Shown here: in pieces, positions 1 to 8,145 of the stretch
How positions within the stretch are numbered: position 1 is the first letter of the stretch
How the letters are laid out: each line of letters starts with the position of its first letter
NCBI RefSeq assembly: GCF_003131185.1
Contig: NZ_QFFU01000001.1
Span: 124,001-188,000, forward strand
Direction of reading: 5' to 3'
Origin: Pseudomonas ovata
GTDB lineage: Bacteria; Pseudomonadota; Gammaproteobacteria; Pseudomonadales; Pseudomonadaceae
Length of the DNA stretch: 64,000 bases
Notes under the pieces: model-generated
Told to the model about the DNA's origin: nothing
Database searches by the model: none
What the model saw: the letters and a program-made list of their open reading frames with translations, nothing else
Program-made: the position numbers and the translations under genes

Positions 1-1031
1 TCAGCCATGAGCTGAACATCTCGGCCACGCACTTCTACATGGACTTCACCAATGGCGGCTCGCGCTACGCCACCGCTGGCGGCAATATCTACAACCCGAT
101 CCAGCGCCCGGAACCCGGCACCCCGACCCGCCAGGACTCGAAGGACTACACCGAGAACCGCTTCGACAGCATCGGCATTGCCGACACCCTGGGCTTTTTC
201 GATGACCGCCTGCTGCTGACCCTGGGCGGGCGTTTCCAGCGCGTGCAGGTCGAGGACTGGAGCGACGGCGTCAAGGGCCCCACCGCCTATGACGAGAAGA
301 AGTTCTCGCCCTCTGGTGGCGTGGTGTACAAGGTCACCGACCAGTGGTCGCTGTACGCCAACTACATGGAAGGCCTGAGCCTGGGCAAAATCGCGCCCTC
401 GACCTCCATCAACGAAAACCAGATCTTCGCGCCGTTCATCAGCCGCCAGGTCGAGCTGGGCACCAAGTACGACCTGGGCTCGGTGGCCTTCACCGCCAGC
501 GTGTTCCGCATCAAGCAACCGGCCTACGAGACCAACGCCACTACCCGCGTGTTCGGCCCCAGCGGCAAGCGCGAGAACACCGGTGTCGAGCTGAGCGTCT
601 TCGGTGAACCGGTCGAAGGCGTGCGCCTGCTGGGCGGCCTGATGTACATCGACAGCGAGTTGACCAACACCGCCGGCGGTATCTACGACGGCAACCGCGC
701 CCCGGCCACACCCAAGTACAACGTCAACCTGGGCGCCGAATGGGACGTGCCGGGCGTGCAAGGCGTGACCCTGACCGCACGCGGCATCCATTCCAGCTCG
801 CAGTACCTGGACCAGGCCAACAGCAAGTCGATCGACGGCTGGGAACGCTTCGACCTCGGCGCCCGCTATGCCTTCAAGGTCGAAGGCAAGGACATCACCC
901 TGCGCGCCAATGTCGAGAACGTGCTGGACAAGGCCTACTGGGCCTCGGCTGGCGCCTCGGATGACAGCGAGCCGGGCCTGACCCTGTCGACGCCACGTAC
1001 CTACCTGCTCTCGGCTACCGTGGGTTTCTAG
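1..1031 (+). CDS. TonB-dependent siderophore receptor, C-terminal part (5' truncated by window)
   Basis: The frame is open from the first base of the window, so the gene starts upstream and only about 340 C-terminal residues are visible. The sequence is the outer half of a TonB-dependent beta-barrel: alternating short amphipathic strands, a TonB-receptor style segment with NYMEGLS, an internal VELGTKYD strand and the terminal aromatic residue (ATVGF stop) that outer-membrane barrels use for Bam recognition. The plug and TonB box lie outside the window. The likely role is uptake of a ferric siderophore across the outer membrane; the particular ligand cannot be told from this part. It converges on the MFS gene that follows, with a hairpin between them. 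Family assignment is confident; substrate is unknown. Confidence 0.9.
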   Translation, partial: SHELNISATHFYMDFTNGGSRYATAGGNIYNPIQRPEPGTPTRQDSKDYTENRFDSIGIADTLGFFDDRLLLTLGGRFQRVQVEDWSDGVKGPTAYDEKKFSPSGGVVYKVTDQWSLYANYMEGLSLGKIAPSTSINENQIFAPFISRQVELGTKYDLGSVAFTASVFRIKQPAYETNATTRVFGPSGKRENTGVELSVFGEPVEGVRLLGGLMYIDSELTNTAGGIYDGNRAPATPKYNVNLGAEWDVPGVQGVTLTARGIHSSSQYLDQANSKSIDGWERFDLGARYAFKVEGKDITLRANVENVLDKAYWASAGASDDSEPGLTLSTPRTYLLSATVGF

Positions 1032-1032
1032 A

Positions 1033-1058
1033 ACCCCCCCCTCACCAGGGCGGGGTGT
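1033..1058. terminator. Bidirectional hairpin between convergent genes
   Basis: A C-run (ACCCCCCCT) pairs with AGGGCGGGGT across a short CACC-type loop just after the receptor stop codon and just beyond the stop of the convergent MFS gene. A short T-stretch follows on the plus strand (GTTTCT). It probably terminates both transcripts. Confidence 0.5.
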
Positions 1059-1061
1059 TTC

Positions 1062-2675
1062 TCAATGCCCCGCCGCCTGATTCAACAAGTGCCGGATCTT
1101 CACCGGCACGCCTTCTTCCTGGAACCTTCGTGCGGCCACTTCCAGCTTCTGGTCGGCGCGGGTCACGCGGTCGTGATGGCGCAGGTGCTCGACCCAGGAT
1201 TCCTCGAAAAAGTACTCCTGCCACAGCCGGGGGTCCTGCGCGTCCTGCATCAAGCCCCATGAAAACGCACCATTACGCTTGCGCATGTGGCTGACCGCCT
1301 GCATGGCGTGGCTGAATTTCGCCGCGTGCTCCTGGGCAATCCGGTACTCCACGGTGATCATCACTGGCCCGCGCTCGGCTGGCAGCGCCTCGTCGAGTTG
1401 CGGCGCGGCCCAATGCTTCGATGGCTGCATCTCGTCCATCTCGCCGGTCGGCAGCGGGAAGTGCCAGCGCAGCAGGATGCCGACCAACAACACCACGCCG
1501 GCGCCCATGAAAGCCGCATTCATCGACACATGACTGGCCACCGCCCCCCACCCGGCCGCGCCGCCGGCTGAACAGCCGAAGAACACCAGAATGTACAGCG
1601 ACACCGCCCGCGCCCTGACCCATGAAGGCACCGTGGTCTGCACCGCCACTTGCAGGCTGCTCAACACCGCAATCCAGGCCACGCCACTGATCAGCATCAG
1701 CGGCGCCAGCGCCGCCATCGAACGCACCCACGCCAGGCCGAACAGCACCAGCGCATACACCACACTGGCCCCCACCACGATCAGGTCGGCGCTCAAGCGC
1801 GCCCGCAACCTGGGCAGCAGCACCGCGCCCACTACCGCACCGATGCCCACGCAGCCCAGCAGAATGCCGTAGTCCAGCGCCGTGCCGCCGATCTCGCGGC
1901 GCACCAGCAACGGCAGCAAGGCCATGCCCACCACCGCACCGACAAAGAACGCTGCCGTGCGCACCAGTACCGCCCGCAGCGACCGCGAACCGCGGGCATA
2001 GCGCACCCCGGCGCGCATCGCGCCCCACCAGCGCTCGGCCGGCAAGGTCGCCGGAGCCGGCGTATGGCGCCAGGCATACAGGGCCACGATCACCGCCAGA
2101 AACGACACGCTGTTCAAGGCAAAGGTCAGCCACGGCCCGCTCAGGCTCACCAGCACCCCGGCAATCGCCGGACCAATGGCCCGCGCCACGTTCATCGCCA
2201 GGCTCGACAATGCCACCGCGGCCGGTACGTCCTCACGGGCGACGATCTCCGGGGCCAGCGCCGACCAGGCCGGCATCATCAGCGCGCTGCCGATGCCCAT
2301 GGCAAAGGTCAGGGTCAGCAACAGCGGCACCGACATCTGACCGGTTACTGTCAGCAGGGTAAGCGCCAGGGCCACCAGCGCCATCCAGCCCTGCACGGCC
2401 AGCAGGTAGCGGCGCTTGTTGACGATGTCGGCCAGGGCCCCGGCCGGCAGCGCCAGCAAAAACACTGGCAAGGCGCCAGCCACCTGCACCAGCGCCACGG
2501 CTTGCGGGCTGGCCGACAGCGAGGTCATCAGCCAGCCGGAACCGACTTCGTGCATCCAGGTGCCGATGTTCGAGGCAATACTGGCCAGCCACAACCACAG
2601 GAAGACGCGGGTGTGCAGGGGTTTCCAGGGCGATGCGGTTGATGCAGCGGGCAATGTGGCGGTCGGCGTGTGCAT
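1062..2675 (-). CDS. MFS_3-family transporter with C-terminal monooxygenase-like domain
   Basis: Inner-membrane transporter of the enterobactin-exporter-like MFS_3 family, about 537 residues. The first ~400 residues hold about 12 hydrophobic segments, with SNIGTWMHEVGSGWLM near the first helix and MNVARAIGPAIAGVL in the middle, both typical of this family. The last ~100 residues (MITVEYRIAQEHAAKF onward) are soluble and resemble a quinol/antibiotic monooxygenase-like ferredoxin fold; this tail is usual in the long version of the family. A start at the ATG ending at 2675 is preferred because GAGAGCC lies in front of it; a GTG twelve bases upstream is possible. A terminator separates it from the upstream hydrolase, so it probably has its own promoter. 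Next to a siderophore receptor it could export a siderophore, but that is inference. Confidence 0.8.
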   Translation of the reverse strand: MHTPTATLPAASTASPWKPLHTRVFLWLWLASIASNIGTWMHEVGSGWLMTSLSASPQAVALVQVAGALPVFLLALPAGALADIVNKRRYLLAVQGWMALVALALTLLTVTGQMSVPLLLTLTFAMGIGSALMMPAWSALAPEIVAREDVPAAVALSSLAMNVARAIGPAIAGVLVSLSGPWLTFALNSVSFLAVIVALYAWRHTPAPATLPAERWWGAMRAGVRYARGSRSLRAVLVRTAAFFVGAVVGMALLPLLVRREIGGTALDYGILLGCVGIGAVVGAVLLPRLRARLSADLIVVGASVVYALVLFGLAWVRSMAALAPLMLISGVAWIAVLSSLQVAVQTTVPSWVRARAVSLYILVFFGCSAGGAAGWGAVASHVSMNAAFMGAGVVLLVGILLRWHFPLPTGEMDEMQPSKHWAAPQLDEALPAERGPVMITVEYRIAQEHAAKFSHAMQAVSHMRKRNGAFSWGLMQDAQDPRLWQEYFFEESWVEHLRHHDRVTRADQKLEVAARRFQEEGVPVKIRHLLNQAAGH

Positions 2676-2701
2676 GGCGGCTCTCACAAATCCTTGGGCT
2701 G

Positions 2702-2732
2702 AAAAAAAGCCTGCGGGTCAAGGCAGGCTTTC
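2702..2732 (-). terminator. Rho-independent terminator after the isochorismatase-like gene
   Basis: Read on the minus strand, AAAGCCTGC pairs with GCAGGCTTT around a CTTGACCC loop and is followed by a run of seven T. It lies 18 bases beyond the YcaC-like stop codon, before the start of the MFS gene. Confidence 0.85.
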
Positions 2733-2749
2733 AGGGCATGGGCAGCGGC

Positions 2750-3382
2750 TTAGCCTTTGTGGGCGGTCAGCGCGGCGTAGCCATTCATCAGGTTGCGGTA
2801 GTTCGGAATCCGCTGCGACAGCAGGTTACCCAGGCCTTCAATGTCGTTGCGCCAGTCGCGGTGCAGCTCGCAGGCCACCGAGAACCAGTTCATCAGTTGC
2901 GCACCGGCCTGGCTCATGCGGTTCCACGCGGCCTGCTGCACGGTCTCGTTGAAGGTGCCCGAGGCATCGGTGACCACGAATACTTCAAAGCCTTCAGCCA
3001 GCGCCGACAGGGTCGGGAAGGCTACGCACACATCGGTGACCACACCGGCAATGATGATCTGCTTGCGGCCGGTGGCCTTGATTGCCTTGACGAAGTCTTC
3101 GTTGTCCCAGGCATTGATCTGGCCAGGGCGGGCGATGTACGGCGCGTCCGGGAACATCTCTTTCAACTCCGGCACCAGCGGGCCATTGGGACCTTGCTCG
3201 AAGCTGGTGGTGAGGATGGTCGGCAGCTCGAAGAACTTGGCCAGATCAGCCAGGGCCAGCACGTTGTTCTTGAACTCGTTGGGCGAGAAGTCCTGCACCA
3301 GCGAGATCAGGCCGGTCTGGTGGTCGACCAGCAGTACGATGGCGTCGTCTTTGTTCAGGCGGTTGTAAGTGGCTGCGCTCAT
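2750..3382 (-). CDS. Isochorismatase-superfamily hydrolase, YcaC-like
   Basis: Cytoplasmic cysteine-hydrolase-fold protein of 210 residues, matching the usual length of E. coli YcaC (about 208). Visible catalytic features are Asp20 in VLLVDHQTGL and Cys119 in VVTDVCVAFP, the nucleophile position of the isochorismatase superfamily. The substrate of YcaC-type proteins is not established; amidohydrolase activity is the usual guess. The start is set at the ATG ending at 3382 because AAAGGG sits 8 bases upstream; the longer frame has no ribosome binding site. Stands alone, followed by its own terminator, and preceded by a repeat element. Confidence 0.85.
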   Translation of the reverse strand: MSAATYNRLNKDDAIVLLVDHQTGLISLVQDFSPNEFKNNVLALADLAKFFELPTILTTSFEQGPNGPLVPELKEMFPDAPYIARPGQINAWDNEDFVKAIKATGRKQIIIAGVVTDVCVAFPTLSALAEGFEVFVVTDASGTFNETVQQAAWNRMSQAGAQLMNWFSVACELHRDWRNDIEGLGNLLSQRIPNYRNLMNGYAALTAHKG

Positions 3383-3526
3383 GATCGAATCCCTTTGCTT
3401 AAGTGAGTAAGTGGTTGCGTTCAACATGGGCACAGATTAAGGGCGATTGATTGAGGGATAAATCGGCTGGAATGCGTATGACCGTCAACCTGAATGCGAC
3501 AATCAGCCGCTCGTGATGCTGCTTGG

Positions 3527-3651
3527 GTAGGAGCGCGCTCTGCCCGCGACCGGCTGCGTTAGCAGTCGTAAAATTGTGGCGTTTCACAAATTTTTGCGAG
3601 CGCTGCGCACTCGGTCGCGGTGGTCCGGCATTCCGGCAAGCGCGCTCCTAC
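3527..3651. repeat. Long palindromic REP/BIME-like element, copy 1
   Basis: Begins with GTAGGAGCGCGC and ends with the inverse GCGCGCTCCTAC; the inner part carries GCAGTCGTAAAATTGTGGCG and GCGAGCGCTGCGCACTCGGTCGC, shared with copies at 7988 and 43498. The right arm is interrupted by about 16 extra bases, so this copy is degenerate. The rest of 3383-3778 shows nothing else I can name, apart from the promoter region of the YcaC-like gene. Confidence 0.8.
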
Positions 3652-3778
3652 AACAAGTCGTCCCCACCCTTGTAGTTCACTTCCGAACTTTCCGGATCGG
3701 CCTGTCCACGACTGGTCATGCCCAAGCCGCCTGATTATCCTGCGCCAATGACTGAACCACGGGGTCATCCCCGAATAG

Positions 3779-4130
3779 CACCGCCGTACCGAATGCCGGC
3801 CGCAAGAGCCGAACCTGAGCGGGCTGGAATGGCTGGGCAACACCTTGCAACTGCTCGACTGGCGCAACGACGCATGGATCCGCTGGCGCGACTAACCCCG
3901 ACTACAGGCAACTGGTCACCTGGATTCCGGCAAAAGGCTTCAACTGGCTGGACTTCACTATGCCTGACGCTGAAAAGACCCGGCTCTTTCTTGAAGGCGC
4001 TCAGTGCGCGGCCGATTTTCTGCGCACCTTTGACGGGCCCAACTACAAAGCCCTCCGGGAAATCATGGCCGAACAGGCTCGCGCCGATCAGGAAGGTACG
4101 AGAAGACATGCCTTGCAGGCCGGCGCCTGA
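3779..4130 (+). pseudogene. Frameshifted C-terminal remnant of an unidentified protein
   Basis: Two plus-strand frames read as one protein with a break. The first (3779-3892) gives a segment with NLSGLEWLGNTLQLLDW and ends RWRD followed by TAA at 3893. Shifting frame at about 3893 restores PDYRQLVTWIPAKGF, then NWLDFTMPDAEKTRLF and FDGPNYKALREIM to a TGA at 4128-4130. The join reads naturally as a two-base deletion (GACTAC lost to GACTA). A stop at 3776 closes the front, so only a C-terminal fragment of roughly 115 codons remains. The tail faintly recalls patatin-like phospholipases, but I cannot support a family call. It has no start codon or ribosome binding site and is most likely dead. 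Confidence 0.5.
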
Positions 4131-4168
4131 ACCGGCCCTTCGCAAGCGCATGGCCGGTTCGGCAGTGG

Positions 4169-6709
4169 CTACAACGCGCTGGCCAGAAACGGCGCCGTGC
4201 GGCTTTCGGCACACTGCGCCACGGCCTGTGGCGGACCGGCCACCACCACCTTGCCGCCCGCCTCGCCGGCCCCGGGACCGATGTCGATCACCCAGTCGCT
4301 CTGCGCTACCACGCGCATGTCGTGCTCGACCACGATCACCGTGTGCCCGGCATCGACCAGGCGGTTGAGCTGTACCATCAGGCGGTCGACGTCCTGGGGG
4401 TGCAGGCCGTTGGTGGGTTCGTCCAGCACGTACAGGGTCTTGCCGCGGGCCATGCGCTGCAGTTCGGTGGCCAGCTTGATGCGCTGCGCCTCGCCGCCCG
4501 ACAGTTCAGTGGCCGGCTGGCCCAGGCGCAGGTAGCCCAGGCCGATGTCCTTGAGCACCTGCAGGGCACGGCGGGCCGCCGGTTGCTCGGCAAAGGTGTC
4601 GAAGGCCTGATCGACGGTCTGTTGCAGCACCTGGGCGATATTCAGGCCCTGCCAGGTAACCGCCAGGGTCTCGGGGTTGTAGCGAGCGCCGTGGCAGGTC
4701 GGGCACGGGGCATAGACGCTGGGCATGAACAGCAATTCGACGCTGACAAAGCCTTCGCCTTCGCAATTCGGGCAACGGCCCTTGGCGACGTTGAACGAGA
4801 ACTGCCCGGCGTCGAAGCCCAGCGCTTGTGCCTGTTCAGTGGCGGCAAACAGCTTGCGCACGTGATCGAACAACCCGGTGTAGGTCGCCAGGTTCGAGCG
4901 CGGCGTGCGGCCAATGGGTTTCTGGTCGACCTGCACCAGGCGCTTGAGGCCTTCGAGCCCGCCACTGATCTGGCCGCCGCTGGTGTGCAGCGGTTCGTCT
5001 TCCAGGTCCGTTTCGCCGGTCTCGGGGCTGGCCGGCGCCTGACCCAGGTGGCTGCCGACCAGCTCCAGCAAGGCCTGGCTGACCAGGCTGGACTTGCCCG
5101 AGCCGGAAATGCCGGTCACGGCGGTGAAGCAGCTCAGCGGAAACTCGGCGCTCAGATTGTTCAGGTTGTTGCGGGTGATGCCCTCCAGGCGCAGCCAGTC
5201 CTGCGCCTGGCGCGGCGTGTGCGGGCTCGGGTCCGGCTCGCTGAACAGGTAGGCGCGGGTGCTGGAGTCGGCCACCTGCTCAAGACCGGCCGGCGGGCCG
5301 CTGTAGAGGATCCGCCCGCCCTGCTCGCCCGCCGCCGGGCCGACGTCGATCAGCCAGTCGGCGCGGCGCATGGTGTCCAGGTCATGCTCGACCACGAACA
5401 CCGAGTTGCCCGAGGCTTTCAGCCGTTGCAGGGCATCGAACAGCGCCTGGCTGTCGGCCGGGTGCAGGCCGGCGGACGGCTCGTCGAGCACGTAGATCAC
5501 GCCGAACAACTGCGAGTTGAGCTGGGTGGCCAGGCGCAGACGCTGCAACTCGCCGGACGACAGGGTTGGTGTGCTGCGCTCCAGCGCCAGGTAGCCCAGG
5601 CCCAGGTCGATCAGGGTGGTGATGCGCTCCAGCAGTTCATGGGCGATGCGTTGCGCGGCCAGGCGCTTTTCCAGTGACAGGTCAGGGTCTTCGTGCGCCA
5701 GGTAATCGGCACCGGCCACGTCCTTGAGCACTTCGCTGAGCGCCTGCAACGACAGCTGCGACAGCTCGGCGATGTCCAGCCCGGCGAAGGTCACGGTCAG
5801 CGCCTCGCGCTTGAGGCGTTTGCCCGCGCACGCCGGGCACGGGCTGGCGCGCATGTACTGCGACACCCGTTTGCGCATCTGCGCGCTCTGCGAATGCATG
5901 AAGGTGTGCAGCAGGTAGCGCCGCGCGCCACTGAAGGTGCCCTGGTAGCTGGGCTCGAGCTGGCGCTTGAGCGCGGTGCGGGTCTGCGCCGGGGTCAGCC
6001 CGGCGTACACCGGCACGGTGGGGGTTTCTTCGGTGAACAGAATCCAGTCGCGCTGCGCCTTGGGCAGGTCACGCCACGGGATGTCGACGTCATAGCCCAG
6101 GGTCACCAGGATGTCGCGCAGGTTCTGGCCCTGCCAGGCCAGCGGCCAGGCCGCCACGGCACGCTGGCGGATGGTCAGCGAAGGGTCGGGCACCATGGAC
6201 GCTTCAGTGACTTCATGCACCCTTCCGATACCGTGGCATTGCGGGCAGGCGCCTTGCGGCGTGTTGGCCGAGAAGTCTTCGGCATAGAGCATCGGCTGGC
6301 CGGCCGGGTAGCGACCGGCGCGTGAATAGAGCATGCGGATCAGGCTCGACAGGGTCGTGACGCTGCCCACCGAGGAGCGCGCACTGGGCGTGCCGCGCTG
6401 CTGTTGCAGGGCCACCGCCGGCGGCAGGCCCTCGATGGCGTCGACATCGGGCACCCCGACCTGGTCGATCAGACGGCGCGCATAAGGCGCCACCGACTCG
6501 AAGTAGCGGCGCTGCGCTTCGGCATAGAGCGTCGAGAAGGCCAGCGACGACTTGCCGGACCCCGACACCCCGGTGAACACCACCAGCGCATCGCGGGGCA
6601 CATCGACGTCGACATTCTTGAGGTTATGTTCCCGGGCACCGCGCACCCGGACGAATCCGGAACTGCCGGGCAAGGCGGGAGGCAAAGGGGTGTCGAGACG
6701 CGAAGGCAT
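4169..6709 (-). CDS. UvrA-like ABC ATPase lacking the UvrB-binding domain (class II UvrA)
   Basis: Tandem ABC ATPase of 846 residues, about 100 shorter than canonical UvrA (about 940). It keeps the first Walker A ([12 protein letters not shown]), the modified signature [13 protein letters not shown], the second Walker A ([11 protein letters not shown]), the signature [12 protein letters not shown] and zinc-binding cysteine pairs ([30 protein letters not shown]). The region where UvrA binds UvrB appears shortened, which defines UvrA2-type proteins known from Deinococcus, Pseudomonas and antibiotic producers; these are linked to DNA-damage tolerance or drug self-resistance rather than classical excision. 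The start is the ATG ending at 6709, with AAGGA nine bases upstream; a longer start would overlap the upstream small gene. It is probably the last gene of the 7960-4169 run. Confidence 0.85.
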   Translation of the reverse strand: MPSRLDTPLPPALPGSSGFVRVRGAREHNLKNVDVDVPRDALVVFTGVSGSGKSSLAFSTLYAEAQRRYFESVAPYARRLIDQVGVPDVDAIEGLPPAVALQQQRGTPSARSSVGSVTTLSSLIRMLYSRAGRYPAGQPMLYAEDFSANTPQGACPQCHGIGRVHEVTEASMVPDPSLTIRQRAVAAWPLAWQGQNLRDILVTLGYDVDIPWRDLPKAQRDWILFTEETPTVPVYAGLTPAQTRTALKRQLEPSYQGTFSGARRYLLHTFMHSQSAQMRKRVSQYMRASPCPACAGKRLKREALTVTFAGLDIAELSQLSLQALSEVLKDVAGADYLAHEDPDLSLEKRLAAQRIAHELLERITTLIDLGLGYLALERSTPTLSSGELQRLRLATQLNSQLFGVIYVLDEPSAGLHPADSQALFDALQRLKASGNSVFVVEHDLDTMRRADWLIDVGPAAGEQGGRILYSGPPAGLEQVADSSTRAYLFSEPDPSPHTPRQAQDWLRLEGITRNNLNNLSAEFPLSCFTAVTGISGSGKSSLVSQALLELVGSHLGQAPASPETGETDLEDEPLHTSGGQISGGLEGLKRLVQVDQKPIGRTPRSNLATYTGLFDHVRKLFAATEQAQALGFDAGQFSFNVAKGRCPNCEGEGFVSVELLFMPSVYAPCPTCHGARYNPETLAVTWQGLNIAQVLQQTVDQAFDTFAEQPAARRALQVLKDIGLGYLRLGQPATELSGGEAQRIKLATELQRMARGKTLYVLDEPTNGLHPQDVDRLMVQLNRLVDAGHTVIVVEHDMRVVAQSDWVIDIGPGAGEAGGKVVVAGPPQAVAQCAESRTAPFLASAL

Positions 6710-6767
6710 TGGGTTTTTCCTTGAAACGGCAAAGGCGGTAAGGCAATGGACCGCACGTAAAACGGTT

Positions 6768-7076
6768 CTACTGCCCCGATGTGCAGCGCACCACGCGCTG
6801 ACGCTCATCAACCAGCACGCCGCTCAAGCCTTTCTGTGTGGTGTCGAACAGCACCAGCACGCCATCAATGCACTGCGCCACCGGATCCGCCGGGGTCACG
6901 CTGGCGCGGTACTCCTGGCCGGGGACGGTCTTGAGAAACGTAAACTGCTCCAGGCGCAGCGCGTCTTCGGGTTTAGCGAAATGCAGGTAGCCGTAGTAGC
7001 CCAGGCAGACGACGGTGCCGGCGATGCTGGCCACGGCGGTGAGGATCAGCGGGATCAGGTTGCGCTCCTGGCTCAC
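6768..7076 (-). CDS. Small single-pass membrane protein of unknown function
   Basis: A 102-residue protein with one N-terminal membrane segment (about residues 8-27, [16 protein letters not shown]) and a C-terminal soluble part of about 70 residues containing two cysteines (AQCIDG and VRCTSG). These could form a periplasmic disulfide if the tail faces outward. It starts with GTG that overlaps the TGA of the upstream hydrolase (GTGA), so translation is probably coupled. I recognise no family. Its place between a lipoprotein hydrolase and a UvrA-like gene gives no functional hint beyond co-transcription. Confidence 0.7.
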   Translation of the reverse strand: MSQERNLIPLILTAVASIAGTVVCLGYYGYLHFAKPEDALRLEQFTFLKTVPGQEYRASVTPADPVAQCIDGVLVLFDTTQKGLSGVLVDERQRVVRCTSGQ

Positions 7077-7960
7077 GGCTCGGCCTGGTCCGGGTAATTG
7101 GGGATTTCGCCCAGGCGGCGCAGGCCGTTGAAGTGCTGCGGGTCGTCGAGGTAGCGCAGCATTACCTGGCGCCAGGTGGGGTCGGCGAAGGTTTGCACGT
7201 GGCCGCCCCGGGTCAGTTGCAGCACCCGGGGCAAGGGCGCGGCCTTGTACAGCGTCAGGCCGTTGTCCAGCGGCACCAGCGTGTCGTCCAGGCTCTGGAA
7301 GATCAGCATGGGCGTGCCCTTGAGGCCCGCCAGGCTGTTGACCGCGCTGTCGGCATCGGGCACCAGCCAGGACAGTGGCCGTTTAAAGGCCCAGGTCAGC
7401 CACGAGGTGCCCAGTGTGTAGCGGGCCACGTCGCGGTAGCTGGCGGGCGCACCGTCGAGCACCAAGGCCTTGAGGCGACCGCGATGCTCGGGGTGACGGG
7501 CCAGGTAATGCACCGCCAGCGCGCCACCGATGCTTTGCCCGAGCACAATGCGTGGATGGCCCTGCACCTCGGGTGCGGCGTCCAGCCAGGCAAAGGCGGC
7601 GTCCAGGTCCTGGTAGATCGCCGGCAGGCTGGGCGCGCCCTGGGACAGGCCGTAGCCGCGGTAATCAAGCATCAGCACCTGATAGCCCTGCTCCGGCAGC
7701 CACCCACTTCCACCCAGGTGCCAGGCCAGGTTGCCGCCGTTGCCATGCAGGTGCAGCACCGTGCCCTTGACCGCCACGCCGGGCTTGGCCGGCAGCCACC
7801 AGCCATGCAAGCGCGTGCCGTCGGCGGCCGTCAGGGTGACGTCGCGGTACGCCAGCTGCGCCTTTTCCGGGGTAAAGGGCTGGCCGCGCTCGGGGTAGAA
7901 CAGCAGGCCACTGCAACCGCCGAGGCTCAGCAGCAGGACCATCAGACCGATCAGTTTCAA
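7073..7960 (-). CDS. Alpha/beta hydrolase lipoprotein
   Basis: Predicted lipoprotein hydrolase of about 295 residues. The N-terminus [15 protein letters not shown] is a signal peptide with lipobox LGGC, so the protein should be anchored in the cell envelope. The fold is alpha/beta hydrolase: HGNGGN oxyanion motif, nucleophile elbow LGQSIGG, and a C-terminal GGH histidine. It resembles YfhR/BEM46-type serine hydrolases; the substrate is unknown. Start choice: a TTG at 7960 has AAGGGG seven bases upstream, while a nearby GTG (7966) is too close to that site and the longer ATG frame runs into the repeat element. The stop overlaps the next gene's GTG. Confidence 0.8.
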   Translation of the reverse strand: MKLIGLMVLLLSLGGCSGLLFYPERGQPFTPEKAQLAYRDVTLTAADGTRLHGWWLPAKPGVAVKGTVLHLHGNGGNLAWHLGGSGWLPEQGYQVLMLDYRGYGLSQGAPSLPAIYQDLDAAFAWLDAAPEVQGHPRIVLGQSIGGALAVHYLARHPEHRGRLKALVLDGAPASYRDVARYTLGTSWLTWAFKRPLSWLVPDADSAVNSLAGLKGTPMLIFQSLDDTLVPLDNGLTLYKAAPLPRVLQLTRGGHVQTFADPTWRQVMLRYLDDPQHFNGLRRLGEIPNYPDQAEP

Positions 7961-7987
7961 ATGCACACCCCTTGAATGTTGCCGCCA

Positions 7988-8138
7988 GTAGGAGCGCGCT
8001 TGCCCGCGACCGGCTGCGTAAGCAGTCGTAAATTTGTGGCGTTTCATCAATCCCTGACGGGGTAGCAGTCGTAAATTTGTGGCGTTTCCGAGATTTTGCG
8101 AGCGCTGCGCACTCGGTCGCGGGCAAGCGCGCTCCTAC
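7988..8138. repeat. Long palindromic REP/BIME-like element, copy 2, with internal duplication
   Basis: The outer 25-bp arms are perfect inverse complements: GTAGGAGCGCGCTTGCCCGC and on to GACCG, mirrored at the right end. Inside, a 25-bp unit (AGCAGTCGTAAATTTGTGGC + GTTTC) is present twice, at 8021-8045 and 8064-8088, separated by ATCAATCCCTGACGGGGT. Sits between the hydrolase 5' end and the QEGLA gene 3' end. Confidence 0.85.
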
Positions 8139-8145
8139 AAGGCCC

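Noticed and set aside
6709..6811. Extended N-terminus for the UvrA-like protein
   Set aside because: It would overlap the upstream small gene, has no ribosome binding site and lacks similarity to UvrA, which begins near [16 protein letters not shown].
8021..8088. CRISPR-like array because a 25-bp unit is repeated
   Set aside because: Only two copies, inside a palindromic REP-type element, with no cas genes.
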